The notes under the pieces are model-generated. The model searched no databases and had not been told where the DNA came from. It was given only the letters and a program-made list of their open reading frames with translations. 64,000 bases of DNA from Bacteroidales bacterium. GTDB lineage: Bacteria; Bacteroidota; Bacteroidia; Bacteroidales; P3. The translations under genes were made by a program, and so were the position numbers. This document shows, one piece after another, positions 34,507-42,736 of this stretch. Position 1 is the stretch's first letter; every line of letters starts with the position of its first letter. The stretch lies in the NCBI GenBank assembly GCA_024681475.1, contig JAILAT010000047.1, forward strand, positions 1 to 64,000. Reading direction: 5' to 3'.

Positions 34507-35373
34507 TCAGCTCACCACCAGATCGAACTCTTCTGGGATGCCCGTGTCGAAGCGCATCTCCTTGCCGGTCACTGGGTGAATGAAACAGAGCCGCATGGCA
34601 TGCAGCGCCAGCCGCTTCATGGGCGAGCGGTCGTCGTCGTAGCCATACATGGGGTCCTTCAGTATGGGATGCCCGTTTTCGCGCATGTGCACTCGTATCT
34701 GGTTACGGCGCCCTGTCTCCAGTGAGAACTGCACAAGGGCATATTTTCTGTTGTTCTTCAAAGTCTTGTAGTGGGTGATGGCTTTCTTGCCGCCGTTGTC
34801 GGTAGGCGACGACACGACGCTGTATTCACCATCCTTCAGCCACGACACGATGGTGCCCTGGCGTGGCACCGGTGTGCCCCAGGTAACACCGACATAGATG
34901 CGTTCCGTCACCTGCCCTTTCCAGTCGCGCTCCAGCGCCCGGGCCACCTCTTTGCTTTTCGCCACCAGCAGCAGACCCGATGTGTCGCGGTCCAGGCGGT
35001 GCACGATATGGGCGCGTTGGCGCGAACGGCGTTTTATCAGATATTCGTTGATCTCCGAGATGACGGTGATGTCGCGTTCTTCGGTGCTGTTGCTCAGCAA
35101 ACCCGAAGGCTTGTTGACAACCATAAGGTAGCGGTCTTCGAAGACGATGGGCATCTTGCCACGTGCCGGCTTGCCGCGGTTTTCGTCGCCTTCGATGGTC
35201 ACCTTCATGCCGGGCTTCAGCGGGTAGTCGTACTGTGTCACTCGGCGAGACTGTATCACCACACGATGTGCCAATATCTCTTTCTGGCTGGTGCGGCTGC
35301 TGTCGGGGAACAGCTGCCCTATCAGTTCCATCAGCGTCATTTCTTGCTCTACGGTCTTTTCTATCGTTTTCAT
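34507..35373 (-). CDS. RluA-family pseudouridine synthase
   Basis: 288 residues. An S4-like N-terminal RNA-binding region (LFPDSSRTSQKEILAHRVV) is followed by the catalytic domain with MVVNKPSGLLSN, the catalytic motif HRLDRDTSGLLLVAKS (Asp in HRLDRDTSG) and LETGRRNQIRVHM. It makes pseudouridine in rRNA or tRNA; which of the RluA/C/D types it is cannot be read off. 20 nt behind the radical SAM gene, same strand. Confidence 0.9.
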   Translation of the reverse strand: MKTIEKTVEQEMTLMELIGQLFPDSSRTSQKEILAHRVVIQSRRVTQYDYPLKPGMKVTIEGDENRGKPARGKMPIVFEDRYLMVVNKPSGLLSNSTEERDITVISEINEYLIKRRSRQRAHIVHRLDRDTSGLLLVAKSKEVARALERDWKGQVTERIYVGVTWGTPVPRQGTIVSWLKDGEYSVVSSPTDNGGKKAITHYKTLKNNRKYALVQFSLETGRRNQIRVHMRENGHPILKDPMYGYDDDRSPMKRLALHAMRLCFIHPVTGKEMRFDTGIPEEFDLVVS

Positions 35374-35393
35374 CTCTCTTGTTGTTTTCTTGT

Positions 35394-36416
35394 TTATTGT
35401 ATCGGTGCCAGACTCATATTTCGTCCGGCAAGGCTGTCGTCGACGGTGAAACGCACCGTGCTGTAGCGTTCCTGCAGCCAGCGTTTGTTGCTGCCTCCGT
35501 AGCCTACAGCAGCGTTCATGTTTTCGCGCGAGGTGCGGACCTCCACAGCATGGATGTCTTTCGGCAACTGGTTTGCGGCGGCCTCCAGTGCGTCGTGTGC
35601 CATGGCACTCTCCACCAATTCACGAAACGACACATGGAAGGGTCCCGCCAAATAGTCGGCGCCACTGATGAATCCTTCCGTTGGATGCAGACCCACACGC
35701 AACACCCTTACACCACCAGCTTCGAAAACCGGCAGCAGACGTTTAGTCCACTGCACCGCCTCGTCCAACGACAGGGGGGTGTATTCGCCACGTCGCCACA
35801 GGGCCTCCAGTGCTGTGTCTTTCACCACCAGCGTAGGATAGATACGGGTGTTGGTGGCGCCGGCGGCAACGATTTTCTGTGCTGTCTGCAGCGCCTTGTT
35901 GCTAGTGTCGCCCGGCAGGCCTATCATCATCTGCATTCCCACCTCCATACCGCTGTGTTGTATGAGCTCCGCGGCGGCATAGACCTGCCGGGCTGTGTAG
36001 CCACGCCGCGTCTGCTGCAGCACCTCGTCGTCCAGCGACTGTACGCCCAACTCCACGTTGCCCACATGGTAACGTCGCAACAAGGCCACACGCTCCGCAT
36101 CGATATAGTCGGGCCGCGTCGAGAGGGTTACACCTTCCACCAGGCCACGCTCCACATATTCGGACACCACACGCAGCAGCCGTTCCTGTTCCGCCAATGG
36201 CAACCCTGTGAAGGTACCGCCGAAAAAGCCTACCTGCACAACGCTGCCATCGCGCTGCGTAGCCAGGTAGGTCTCGATAGTTTTCATCACCGCCGCGTCG
36301 CTCAGCTGCTGGCTACTGCCAGTAATGACCGTCTGGTTACAGTAGATGCATCGGAACGGACAGGCCATTTCGGGCATGAAAATCGGGATGGTGCTATGTC
36401 GTTGCTTCAAGGACAT
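35394..36416 (-). CDS. Elp3-type radical SAM protein
   Basis: 340 residues from the ATG at 36416 (MSLKQRHSTIPIFMPEMACP); a GTG at 36425 is possible. The [4Fe-4S] motif CPFRCIYC is near residues 19-26. GFFGGTFTGLP, STRPDYID, ELGVQSLDDEVLQQTRRGY and GMQMMIGLPGDT follow, as in the Elp3/COG1243 group of radical SAM proteins. No acetyltransferase domain is present, so it is the short bacterial type. Its role in Bacteroidetes is unknown to me. Its start codon lies only 15 bp from the parS site at 36431 and touches a DnaA-box-like 9-mer. Confidence 0.82.
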   Translation of the reverse strand: MSLKQRHSTIPIFMPEMACPFRCIYCNQTVITGSSQQLSDAAVMKTIETYLATQRDGSVVQVGFFGGTFTGLPLAEQERLLRVVSEYVERGLVEGVTLSTRPDYIDAERVALLRRYHVGNVELGVQSLDDEVLQQTRRGYTARQVYAAAELIQHSGMEVGMQMMIGLPGDTSNKALQTAQKIVAAGATNTRIYPTLVVKDTALEALWRRGEYTPLSLDEAVQWTKRLLPVFEAGGVRVLRVGLHPTEGFISGADYLAGPFHVSFRELVESAMAHDALEAAANQLPKDIHAVEVRTSRENMNAAVGYGGSNKRWLQERYSTVRFTVDDSLAGRNMSLAPIQ

Positions 36417-36590
36417 TATCAACACGGGAATGTTACACGTGAAACAATGCTATATAATATTATAAATCAATTCTCTAAATATTTTTTATTATCAACATCG
36501 TCGGCGAGGTTATCAACAGCGGTCGACGGGTATTTTTCTGCTTTCAACAGTCTCGGTCGTTTTATCAACCTTTCAATAGATTTTCAACAC
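36416..36590. other. DnaA-box-like cluster 1 beside parS
   Basis: TTATCAACA occurs at 36416-36424, 36489-36497 and 36510-36518, TTATCAACC at 36562-36570, with weaker TTTCAACA forms near 36542 and 36581. All are in the same direction. TTATCAACA differs from the DnaA consensus TTATCCACA at one base. The spacer between radical SAM and ybaK (36426-36572) has no other function that I can see. Confidence 0.65.
36431..36446. other. parS site (ParB binding), consensus match
   Basis: TGTTACACGTGAAACA matches TGTTnCACGTGAAACA at every fixed position. ParB loads at such sites near replication origins to organise chromosome segregation. It lies between the radical SAM gene and a DnaA-box cluster. Confidence 0.85.
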
Positions 36591-37073
36591 CTCGTAGGGG
36601 TTGCCAATCTGTTCGATGAAGCGGCGCATGTCATCACCGCTGATTACCAGCGAGGCGCGGTTGTCGTTGGGGTGGAAACTGACCTTCCCGGCTTTCATCA
36701 GCTGCTCGTCGACGAAGAGCGTCACCTCGTGCTGCTCGTCATTGACCAGGCAGAAGAGACTCACCGAGCCGGGTTTCACACCCAGATAACGCATCATGCG
36801 CTCGGGCGAGGCGAAGCTGAGCTTGCCTTGGTGCAGCATCTTCTCCAGCGAATGAATATCCATCTCGTGACGGCTGTCCATGATGACCAGATAGTGCCGA
36901 TTGCCTTTGTGGTTGCGAAAGAAGAGATTCTTGCAGAGGGTAGTGCCCTCGCCACGATAGAACTGTGCGGCAATCTCGATGGTCGGTGCCTCGGGATGCT
37001 CATAGTAGTCGAAGGCGATGTCCATCGCAGCCAAGGTGTCGTAAACACGCTGCTGTCCAATCATGCTGCTCAT
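36573..37073 (-). CDS. YbaK/ProX-type aminoacyl-tRNA deacylase
   Basis: 166 residues of the YbaK/prolyl-tRNA synthetase-associated domain. Typical features are YYEHPEAPTIEIAAQ, CKNLFFRNHKGNRHYLVIM (the conserved lysine-bearing segment), GVKPGSVSLFCLVND and FHPNDNRASLVI. Free-standing members remove wrongly attached amino acids such as Ala from tRNA-Pro. The start overlaps the stop of nadA (ATGA), so the two are translationally coupled. Its 3' end carries TTTTCAACA-like sequence of the DnaA cluster. Confidence 0.85.
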   Translation of the reverse strand: MSSMIGQQRVYDTLAAMDIAFDYYEHPEAPTIEIAAQFYRGEGTTLCKNLFFRNHKGNRHYLVIMDSRHEMDIHSLEKMLHQGKLSFASPERMMRYLGVKPGSVSLFCLVNDEQHEVTLFVDEQLMKAGKVSFHPNDNRASLVISGDDMRRFIEQIGNPYEVLKIY

Positions 37074-38017
37074 TTGATGATGCCCAGTTCGCGCGACATG
37101 TCCAGCATCCTCACTATCGGCTTGCGCGCCTTTTCAATCACTTCGTCGCTCAGCGTAATCTCGGGCGTCTCGTCGCGCAGACAGCGGTACAACTTCTCAA
37201 GCGTGTTCATCTTCATGAAAGCGCAGTCCGAGCAGGCACATTCGCCATTATTGGGCACGGCGATGAACTCCTTGTCGGGATTGTTGTTGCGCATCTCGTA
37301 AAGTATGCCCGTCTCTGTGGCCACGATGAAACGTTTCTTATCCGAGGCGTTGATGAATTTCAACATCGCCTTGGTGGAGCCGACAAAATCGGCCACCTGC
37401 AGCACAGCGGCATTGCACTCGGGATGCGCCACTACCAGCGCGTCGGGATTTTCCATCTTGAGGTTGAGGATGGTGTCGGCCTCCATGGCGTCGTGCACAG
37501 TGCAGACACCGTTCCACAGCAACATCTCACGCCCGGTCTTGTTGTTGATATAGCCACCGAGATTCTTGTCGGGAGCGAAGATGATTTTCTGATCCTTGGG
37601 CAAGGCGTTGATGAGCTGCTCGGCATTGCCCGACGTGCAGATGAGGTCAGACAGAGCCTTCACCTCGGCGGTGCAATTGATGTAGCTTACCACGATATGG
37701 TCAGGATGCTCGGCTTTGAAACGCGCCAAGTCCGGGCCGGCACACGATTCTGCCAGCGAGCAGGAAGCCTCCAGGTCGGGCAGCAGAACTTTACGCGTAG
37801 GATTCAGGATCTTGGCAGTCTCAGCCATAAAATGCACGCCACAGAAGACAATGATAGGCGCGTCGGCCTGTTGCGCCTTCTGGGCCAACTCCAAACTGTC
37901 GCCTATATGGTCGGAGAGGGCCTGTATCTCGTCAATCTGATAGTAATGGCCCAATATGATAGCGTTCTTCTCAGCTTTGAGACGCTTTATTTCATTTATC
38001 AGCTCTGTATTTGTCAT
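37070..38017 (-). CDS. nadA: Quinolinate synthase
   Basis: 315 residues from the ATG at 38017 (MTNTELINEIKRLKAEKNAI). NadA condenses iminoaspartate with dihydroxyacetone phosphate to quinolinate using a [4Fe-4S] cluster. Seen: ILGHYYQIDEIQ, GDSLELA, VFCGVHFMAETAKIL, LLPDLEASCSLAESC, SYINCTAEVKA, HPECN and the C-terminal ECACSDCAFMKMNT. nadB and nadC are not adjacent. The leftward transcript runs away from the candidate origin. Confidence 0.95.
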   Translation of the reverse strand: MTNTELINEIKRLKAEKNAIILGHYYQIDEIQALSDHIGDSLELAQKAQQADAPIIVFCGVHFMAETAKILNPTRKVLLPDLEASCSLAESCAGPDLARFKAEHPDHIVVSYINCTAEVKALSDLICTSGNAEQLINALPKDQKIIFAPDKNLGGYINNKTGREMLLWNGVCTVHDAMEADTILNLKMENPDALVVAHPECNAAVLQVADFVGSTKAMLKFINASDKKRFIVATETGILYEMRNNNPDKEFIAVPNNGECACSDCAFMKMNTLEKLYRCLRDETPEITLSDEVIEKARKPIVRMLDMSRELGIIK

Positions 38018-38126
38018 CGCTTTGTTTATTTGGTTATCAAAGATTGTGGCCAGTAAATCGCCCATTACAGTTTAACTACTGGAAATAAGAGAGTTACCGA
38101 CTATTAAACTAATACCTTACAAAATG

Positions 38127-38134
38127 CAAAGATA
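38127..38134 (-). promoter_or_regulatory. -7 box TATCTTTG for nadA
   Basis: The reverse complement of CAAAGATA, 110 nt before the nadA start. Confidence 0.55.
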
Positions 38135-38940
38135 CAACAAATCCACCAATTATGCAAAGCATAATTCCAGAATTTGATTGTTGCCGGTTGCCCGACTGTT
38201 TTCAACATTCAAATTATTATTTCTATTCCTTTATTTTAATAAAATTCTTTTTCTTAATTTTAATGCGTGTTCATTTGTTGATAACCCTTGTTTTCACTGC
38301 AGTTTGGAATAATTTTATTCACGTCAATCACCCCCTTTATCACCGTCTAAAACCATCCCTTTCACCATTTTCCAATGTTATCAACATATAGTGAATTGTC
38401 CATTGAACACGCTTTTGTTGATAGCCTTTCCACGACTGAAAACTTCCATTTTTCTGTGTAAAAACGGCTGAAATTTTTGGCCTTTTTTCACTCTCAACAA
38501 CTCCGTTTTTTTATCCCCATTTTCTCCACTCAGTTATCAGTTCCATTTCAACCAAGTAATTAACAATTTGCCTTGATTATACAATTGTAATTAAAGTAAC
38601 AGTTTGATTTATAATATATAATTTTTTCTCCTATTGTTGATAAGTTTTACTTCTGTAAGATTTCACAGTTCTAATTTTTCCGCTAGGGAATACATTCCCG
38701 AGAAGGGTTGTCATTACCCTCTTTTTCTCTTTTTTGTCTGCGTTAGGATTGTGAATTTGGGTTCTCTCCCCCACCCCGAAGGTTGTCCACAATTTTACAA
38801 TTCTAAAAACTATGGGTAGTAAAAAGAGGACTTGTATGTTATCAAAAGTATGAATATCAGTCGACTATGGTGTATTTGTTACAATTGGTGATAACTATTT
38901 GATAATTTTTGCGGTGAAGTGAGCCCTCTTTTTATTATTT
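38135..38940. other. Candidate chromosomal replication origin (oriC)
   Basis: About 800 bp of AT-rich non-coding DNA between divergent nadA and rpiB. DnaA-box-like 9-mers: TGTTGATAA at 38276 and 38635, TTATCAACA at 38378, TGTTGATAG at 38416, TTATCACCG at 38337, TTATCCCCA at 38511, TTGTCCACA at 38783 and TGGTGATAA at 38886. The stretch 38555-38635 is almost only A and T and would suit a duplex-unwinding element. A second DnaA cluster and a parS site lie 1.6-1.9 kb to the left. Genes on both sides point away. dnaA itself is not in the window. Confidence 0.65.
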
Positions 38941-38944
38941 ATTG

Positions 38945-38952
38945 TATTTTTG
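38945..38952 (+). promoter_or_regulatory. -7 box TATTTTTG for rpiB
   Basis: TATTTTTG followed by CA, 35 nt before the rpiB start, at the right edge of the origin-like region. Confidence 0.7.
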
Positions 38953-38987
38953 CACATGTTTTTGTTGTAAAATCAAAGCTAAACATC

Positions 38988-39434
38988 ATGGAAAAACAGA
39001 TAATTCCCATCGCTTCCGACCATGCCGGATATGAGCTGAAAGAGAAGGTGAAAGAACATTTGGCTGCCAAGGGCTATGAGATGCGCGATTTCGGCACCTT
39101 CACGTCAGACAGTGTTGACTACCCCGATTTTGCCCATCAGGTGGGCACTGTTATCAACAAAGGCGAGTATCCATTGGGTATCGTGATCTGCGGCTCGGGC
39201 AACGGCGTGCAGATGACCGTGAACAAATACCCCAATGTGCGCTGCGCGCTCTGCTGGTGCGAAGAGATCGCCAAGCTGGCCCGCCAGCATAACGACGCCA
39301 ACATCCTTTCGATGCCTGCCCGCTTCATCGACGAGGCTACCGCCATGTGCATCGTCGACGCTTTCTTCACCACCTCTTTCGAGGGCGGCCGTCACCAGCG
39401 CCGTGTGGAGAAAATCAACAAACTGCTCTCCTAA
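38988..39434 (+). CDS. rpiB: Ribose 5-phosphate isomerase B
   Basis: 148 residues from the ATG at 38988 (MEKQIIPIASDHAGYELKEK); upstream codons overlap the promoter. It interconverts ribose 5-phosphate and ribulose 5-phosphate. Motifs: ASDHAGYELK, DYPDFAHQV, VICGSGNGVQMTVNK (the usual catalytic Cys-Gly-Ser/Thr-Gly loop), RHNDANILSMPARF-like QHNDANILSMPARF, and the C-terminal GGRHQRRVEKI. Likely in one transcript with the next two genes, deoC included, which fits pentose and deoxyribose use. Confidence 0.95.
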   Translation: MEKQIIPIASDHAGYELKEKVKEHLAAKGYEMRDFGTFTSDSVDYPDFAHQVGTVINKGEYPLGIVICGSGNGVQMTVNKYPNVRCALCWCEEIAKLARQHNDANILSMPARFIDEATAMCIVDAFFTTSFEGGRHQRRVEKINKLLS

Positions 39435-39454
39435 AAACAACACCGTCGTGGGCC

Positions 39455-40603
39455 ATGGATACAAAACATTACTATAACTTTCTGGACACCGCCGAGGAGG
39501 CCATTGATGCCAACCGTCGCAGTGCCACTTTCGCCCTCAAGGCTGAAGATTCGCAGATGCCGATGCCCGATGTGCGCGAACTGGCAGTGTTGCGCACTAC
39601 TCTCGACAGGACTATCGAGAATCTGGATGCCGAGCTGAGCCGCTTCGAGCAACATTTTGCCGGCAGCCACAACCAGCTATTCTGGGCCCGCGACTACAAC
39701 GATGTCTTCGACGGCATCCGCAAAATAGCCAAGAAGCAAAAAGCCAAGACAGCACGTCTGCCCAAGATGGAGAATTCCTTCATCTTCCGCGAGTTGGGCA
39801 TGAAATTTTTTTTGCGTGACGAAAACATCAGTCTCAGCGACGATGGAGACTTGCAGTTTTTCTATGTCGACCTGATGCTGGCCGACGCAGGGTCGCTACT
39901 GCTGCTCAACAGCGGCAGCCGCGCGCAGGAAAAGCTCTCCAACAGCCGCACCAATATTTTCATCTCCAGCATTGACCGTGTCCTGGCCAACAGCGACTTG
40001 GTGGACACCTACCGTCAGCTGCTGGCCTACAAGTACGGCGCCGGCAGTCAGGACTTTCTGCTCTTCAAAGGGTCGCCCAACTGTGAGAGCTATCTCTTCG
40101 TCGTCGACAACCAGCGCACCGCCCTGATGGCTGCCAAGTCGCAGCGCCGTGTGCTGGCCTGTCTGCATTGCGGCCGTTGCAACGACGTATGCCCTGTGCT
40201 GCAGAGCATCGGCGAAGAGCCTTACAACAATGTCTTCGTCGGCCCTGTGGCCAACATCATGTTGCCCTATCTGGAGAGTCAGGAGACCGACGGTCATGTC
40301 ATCCATGCCTGCACGCTCTGTGGCCGCTGCGAAGAGGTTTGCCCCATCGCGCTGCCCATCCGCGACATGATTGTCGATGCGCGCCAGACAGCCTTCGTCA
40401 GCAAGACGATGGACAAAAAAGACCGCAAGTCGCTGCTCAGCCTCCGCAAGCTGCTCACCAGCCGCGCCAAGATGAACAAGGGACGCCGCACAAAAGGCTA
40501 CATCATGCGCAAACACCAGCTCAAGGAGCTGCGTCACCGCCGCAAGATGCCGCAGTTCGCCAAGATACCTTTTGCCAAGATGTATGCCGGCGAGGAACGG
40601 TAG
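39455..40603 (+). CDS. LUD-domain protein with two 4Fe-4S motifs (LutB/LldF-like)
   Basis: 382 residues from the ATG at 39455 (MDTKHYYNFLDTAEEAIDAN). The N-terminal half is a LUD domain (FIFRELGMKFF, VDLMLADAGSLLLLNSG, TNIFISSIDRVLANSDL). The C-terminal half carries two ferredoxin motifs, CLHCGRCNDVCPV and CTLCGRCEEVCPI, and ends in a very basic tail. In other bacteria related LutB proteins take part in lactate oxidation with LutA and LutC; neither is adjacent here, so the substrate is open. Confidence 0.85.
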   Translation: MDTKHYYNFLDTAEEAIDANRRSATFALKAEDSQMPMPDVRELAVLRTTLDRTIENLDAELSRFEQHFAGSHNQLFWARDYNDVFDGIRKIAKKQKAKTARLPKMENSFIFRELGMKFFLRDENISLSDDGDLQFFYVDLMLADAGSLLLLNSGSRAQEKLSNSRTNIFISSIDRVLANSDLVDTYRQLLAYKYGAGSQDFLLFKGSPNCESYLFVVDNQRTALMAAKSQRRVLACLHCGRCNDVCPVLQSIGEEPYNNVFVGPVANIMLPYLESQETDGHVIHACTLCGRCEEVCPIALPIRDMIVDARQTAFVSKTMDKKDRKSLLSLRKLLTSRAKMNKGRRTKGYIMRKHQLKELRHRRKMPQFAKIPFAKMYAGEER

Positions 40604-40621
40604 ACTAAAAACACCACGATT

Positions 40622-41392
40622 ATGGATTTCACGACCAACGATATAGACAAACTCAAAAGACTGTTCGGCTGCATTGACAACACATCGCTCGGCACCACCG
40701 ACACGCCGCAGACTATCGCGGCGCTGTGCGACGCCTCGGTAGCCATGCAAGGTGGAGCGCAGGGCATACCCCATGTGGCGTCGGTGTGTGTCTACCCCCC
40801 ATTCGTCGAGCAGGCCAAGCAACGGCTCTCGGGCACCGGCATCCGAGTGGCCAGCGTGGCCGGTGCCTTCCCCTCGGGAAAACTGCCGCTGGAGTTGAAA
40901 TACCACGAAATACGCTATGTTGTGGAGCATGGCGCCGACGAGGTGGATATGGTGATAGACCGTGGCCGCTTTTTGGCCGAAGGCCCCGATGCCGTCTACG
41001 ACGAGGTGGTGCACTGCAGGCATGCCTGCGGCGCGGCGACACTCAAGGTGATACTGGAAACCTGCGATTTGCCCTCATCCGACGCCATCTATCAGGCTTC
41101 CATGGCGGCGCTGGAGGCCAGTGCCGATTTCATCAAGACCTCCACCGGCAAGGGGCTCCAGGGTGCCACGCCCGAAGCGGCCGAGGCTATGCTCCGCGCA
41201 TTGTCCGATTTTCATAAAAAAAGCGTAAAAAAGGTTGGTTTCAAAGCCGCAGGAGGCATATCCACGGCCCATGACGCACTTTTTTATTACAATCTCTTCG
41301 AAAAGTATCTCCCAGGTGAACACATTAGTAATGAGGTTTTTAGAATAGGTGCCAGCCGCCTCACCAAGCGGATCTTCGAATTATTAACATAA
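40622..41392 (+). CDS. deoC: Deoxyribose-phosphate aldolase
   Basis: 256 residues. DeoC splits deoxyribose 5-phosphate into acetaldehyde and glyceraldehyde 3-phosphate. Family positions: the first segment CIDNTSLGTTDT, VCVYPPFV, VAGAFPSGKLP, DEVDMVID, LKVILETCDL, the Schiff-base region DFIKTSTGKG and KAAGGIST. It begins 18 nt after the LUD gene. Confidence 0.95.
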   Translation: MDFTTNDIDKLKRLFGCIDNTSLGTTDTPQTIAALCDASVAMQGGAQGIPHVASVCVYPPFVEQAKQRLSGTGIRVASVAGAFPSGKLPLELKYHEIRYVVEHGADEVDMVIDRGRFLAEGPDAVYDEVVHCRHACGAATLKVILETCDLPSSDAIYQASMAALEASADFIKTSTGKGLQGATPEAAEAMLRALSDFHKKSVKKVGFKAAGGISTAHDALFYYNLFEKYLPGEHISNEVFRIGASRLTKRIFELLT

Positions 41393-41422
41393 TTTTTTTT
41401 TACGCATATCACACTTTTTTTC

Positions 41423-41430
41423 TATTTTTG
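41423..41430 (+). promoter_or_regulatory. -7 box TATTTTTG for spt
   Basis: TATTTTTG followed by CA, 65 nt before the spt start. Confidence 0.65.
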
Positions 41431-41494
41431 CAATTTAATATAATTTAATATAATTCGGGTCAAGCCCTGCTGAATAATAAAACATCGTAATTTT

Positions 41495-42679
41495 ATGAAA
41501 CCGCTCCAACAAAAACTAGCCAAATATCGTGAACCTCAGATGGTCAAGGCCAAAGGTGTGTATCCCTATTTCCGCACCATATCGAGCGACCAGGACACAG
41601 AGGTGCTGATGAATGGCAAGAAGGTACTGATGCTCGGTTCCAACAGTTATCTGGGACTTACTAACCATCCAAAAATCAAAGAGGCCGCCAAGGCTGCCAT
41701 CGACAAATATGGTACCGGCTGCGCCGGCTCGCCGTTTCTCAACGGCACTCTCGACCTGCACCAGCAGCTCGAGGCAGTGCTGGCCGATTTTTTGGGCAAG
41801 GACGGCGTCATGCTGTTCTCCGCAGGCTTCCAGGCCAACTCCGGTGTTATCCCCTGTATCACAGGACGCAACGATTATGTCATCTACGACGAACTGGACC
41901 ACGCCTCCATCATCGAGGGACGTCGTCTCACCTTTGCTACTACGTTGAAATACAAACACAGCGATATGGCCGACCTGGAGCGTGTGCTGCAGAAGTGTCC
42001 TATCGATGCCGCCAAGCTGGTGGTCACCGACGGTGTATTCAGCATGGAAGGCGACGTGGCCAAACTGCCTGAGATGCAGGCGCTGTGCGACAAATATCAG
42101 GCCACCCTCATGGTCGACGAAGCCCATGGCCTCGGCGTCTTTGGCCGCGAAGGCCGCGGAGTGACCGACCATTTCGGCCTGCTCGACAAGACAGAACTCA
42201 TCATGGGCACCTTCTCCAAGTCGCTGGCATCGGTGGGCGGTTTCATCGCCGCCGACAGCGACACCATCAACTGGATGCGCCACAACGTGCGTCCCTATAT
42301 CTTCACGGCCAGTATCCTGCCGTCGGCTACCGCATCGGTGCTCGCCGCCCTCGAGATTATGCGTTCCGAACCCGAACGCCAGGAGAATCTGTGGAAGGTG
42401 ACGCGTTATGCCCTCAAGTCGTTCCGTGAGGCCGGCTTCGAGATCGGCAACACCGAGACGCCTATCATCCCGCTCTATGTGCGCGACAACGAGAAGACCT
42501 TCATTGTGACCCACATGCTCCTCGAAGAGGGCGTGTTCGTCAATCCCGTCATCGCTCCCGCGGTGCCACCCGAGGACACCCTCATCCGCCTGGCATGGAT
42601 GGCAACACACACCATGGAGCAGGTGGACTTCGCCGTGGAGAAGACGGTAAAGTGCTTCAAGAAACTCAACTTATTGTAG
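41495..42679 (+). CDS. spt: Serine palmitoyltransferase (alpha-oxoamine synthase)
   Basis: 394 residues. The PLP enzyme joins serine and a fatty acyl-CoA to 3-ketosphinganine (3-ketodihydrosphingosine), the first step of sphingolipid synthesis, a hallmark of Bacteroidetes membranes. Signs: an N-terminal extension KGVYPYFRTISSDQDTEV typical of bacterial Spt, GSNSYLGLTNHP, YGTGCAGSPFLNGTLDLH, DELDHASIIEG, DEAHGLGVFG and the PLP-lysine region GTFSKSLASVGGF. The start separates it from the Kbl paralogue at 9081. The next gene, a GNAT-like protein, is 57 nt downstream. Confidence 0.92.
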   Translation: MKPLQQKLAKYREPQMVKAKGVYPYFRTISSDQDTEVLMNGKKVLMLGSNSYLGLTNHPKIKEAAKAAIDKYGTGCAGSPFLNGTLDLHQQLEAVLADFLGKDGVMLFSAGFQANSGVIPCITGRNDYVIYDELDHASIIEGRRLTFATTLKYKHSDMADLERVLQKCPIDAAKLVVTDGVFSMEGDVAKLPEMQALCDKYQATLMVDEAHGLGVFGREGRGVTDHFGLLDKTELIMGTFSKSLASVGGFIAADSDTINWMRHNVRPYIFTASILPSATASVLAALEIMRSEPERQENLWKVTRYALKSFREAGFEIGNTETPIIPLYVRDNEKTFIVTHMLLEEGVFVNPVIAPAVPPEDTLIRLAWMATHTMEQVDFAVEKTVKCFKKLNLL

Positions 42680-42689
42680 TAAAATGATA

Positions 42690-42718
42690 GCGGAGGAAGG
42701 TGCGAGCCTTACCTCCGC
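42690..42718. terminator. Hairpin between spt and the GNAT-like gene
   Basis: GCGGAGGAAGG pairs with CCTTACCTCCGC, with one bulged base, around a 6-nt loop. There is no U-run; it may attenuate or stabilise the mRNA. Confidence 0.45.
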
Positions 42719-42736
42719 AAATAATAATATTTCCAC

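Noticed and set aside
39151..39159. TTATCAACA inside rpiB as a DnaA box
   Set aside because: It lies in conserved codons (VINK) and can be explained by the protein.
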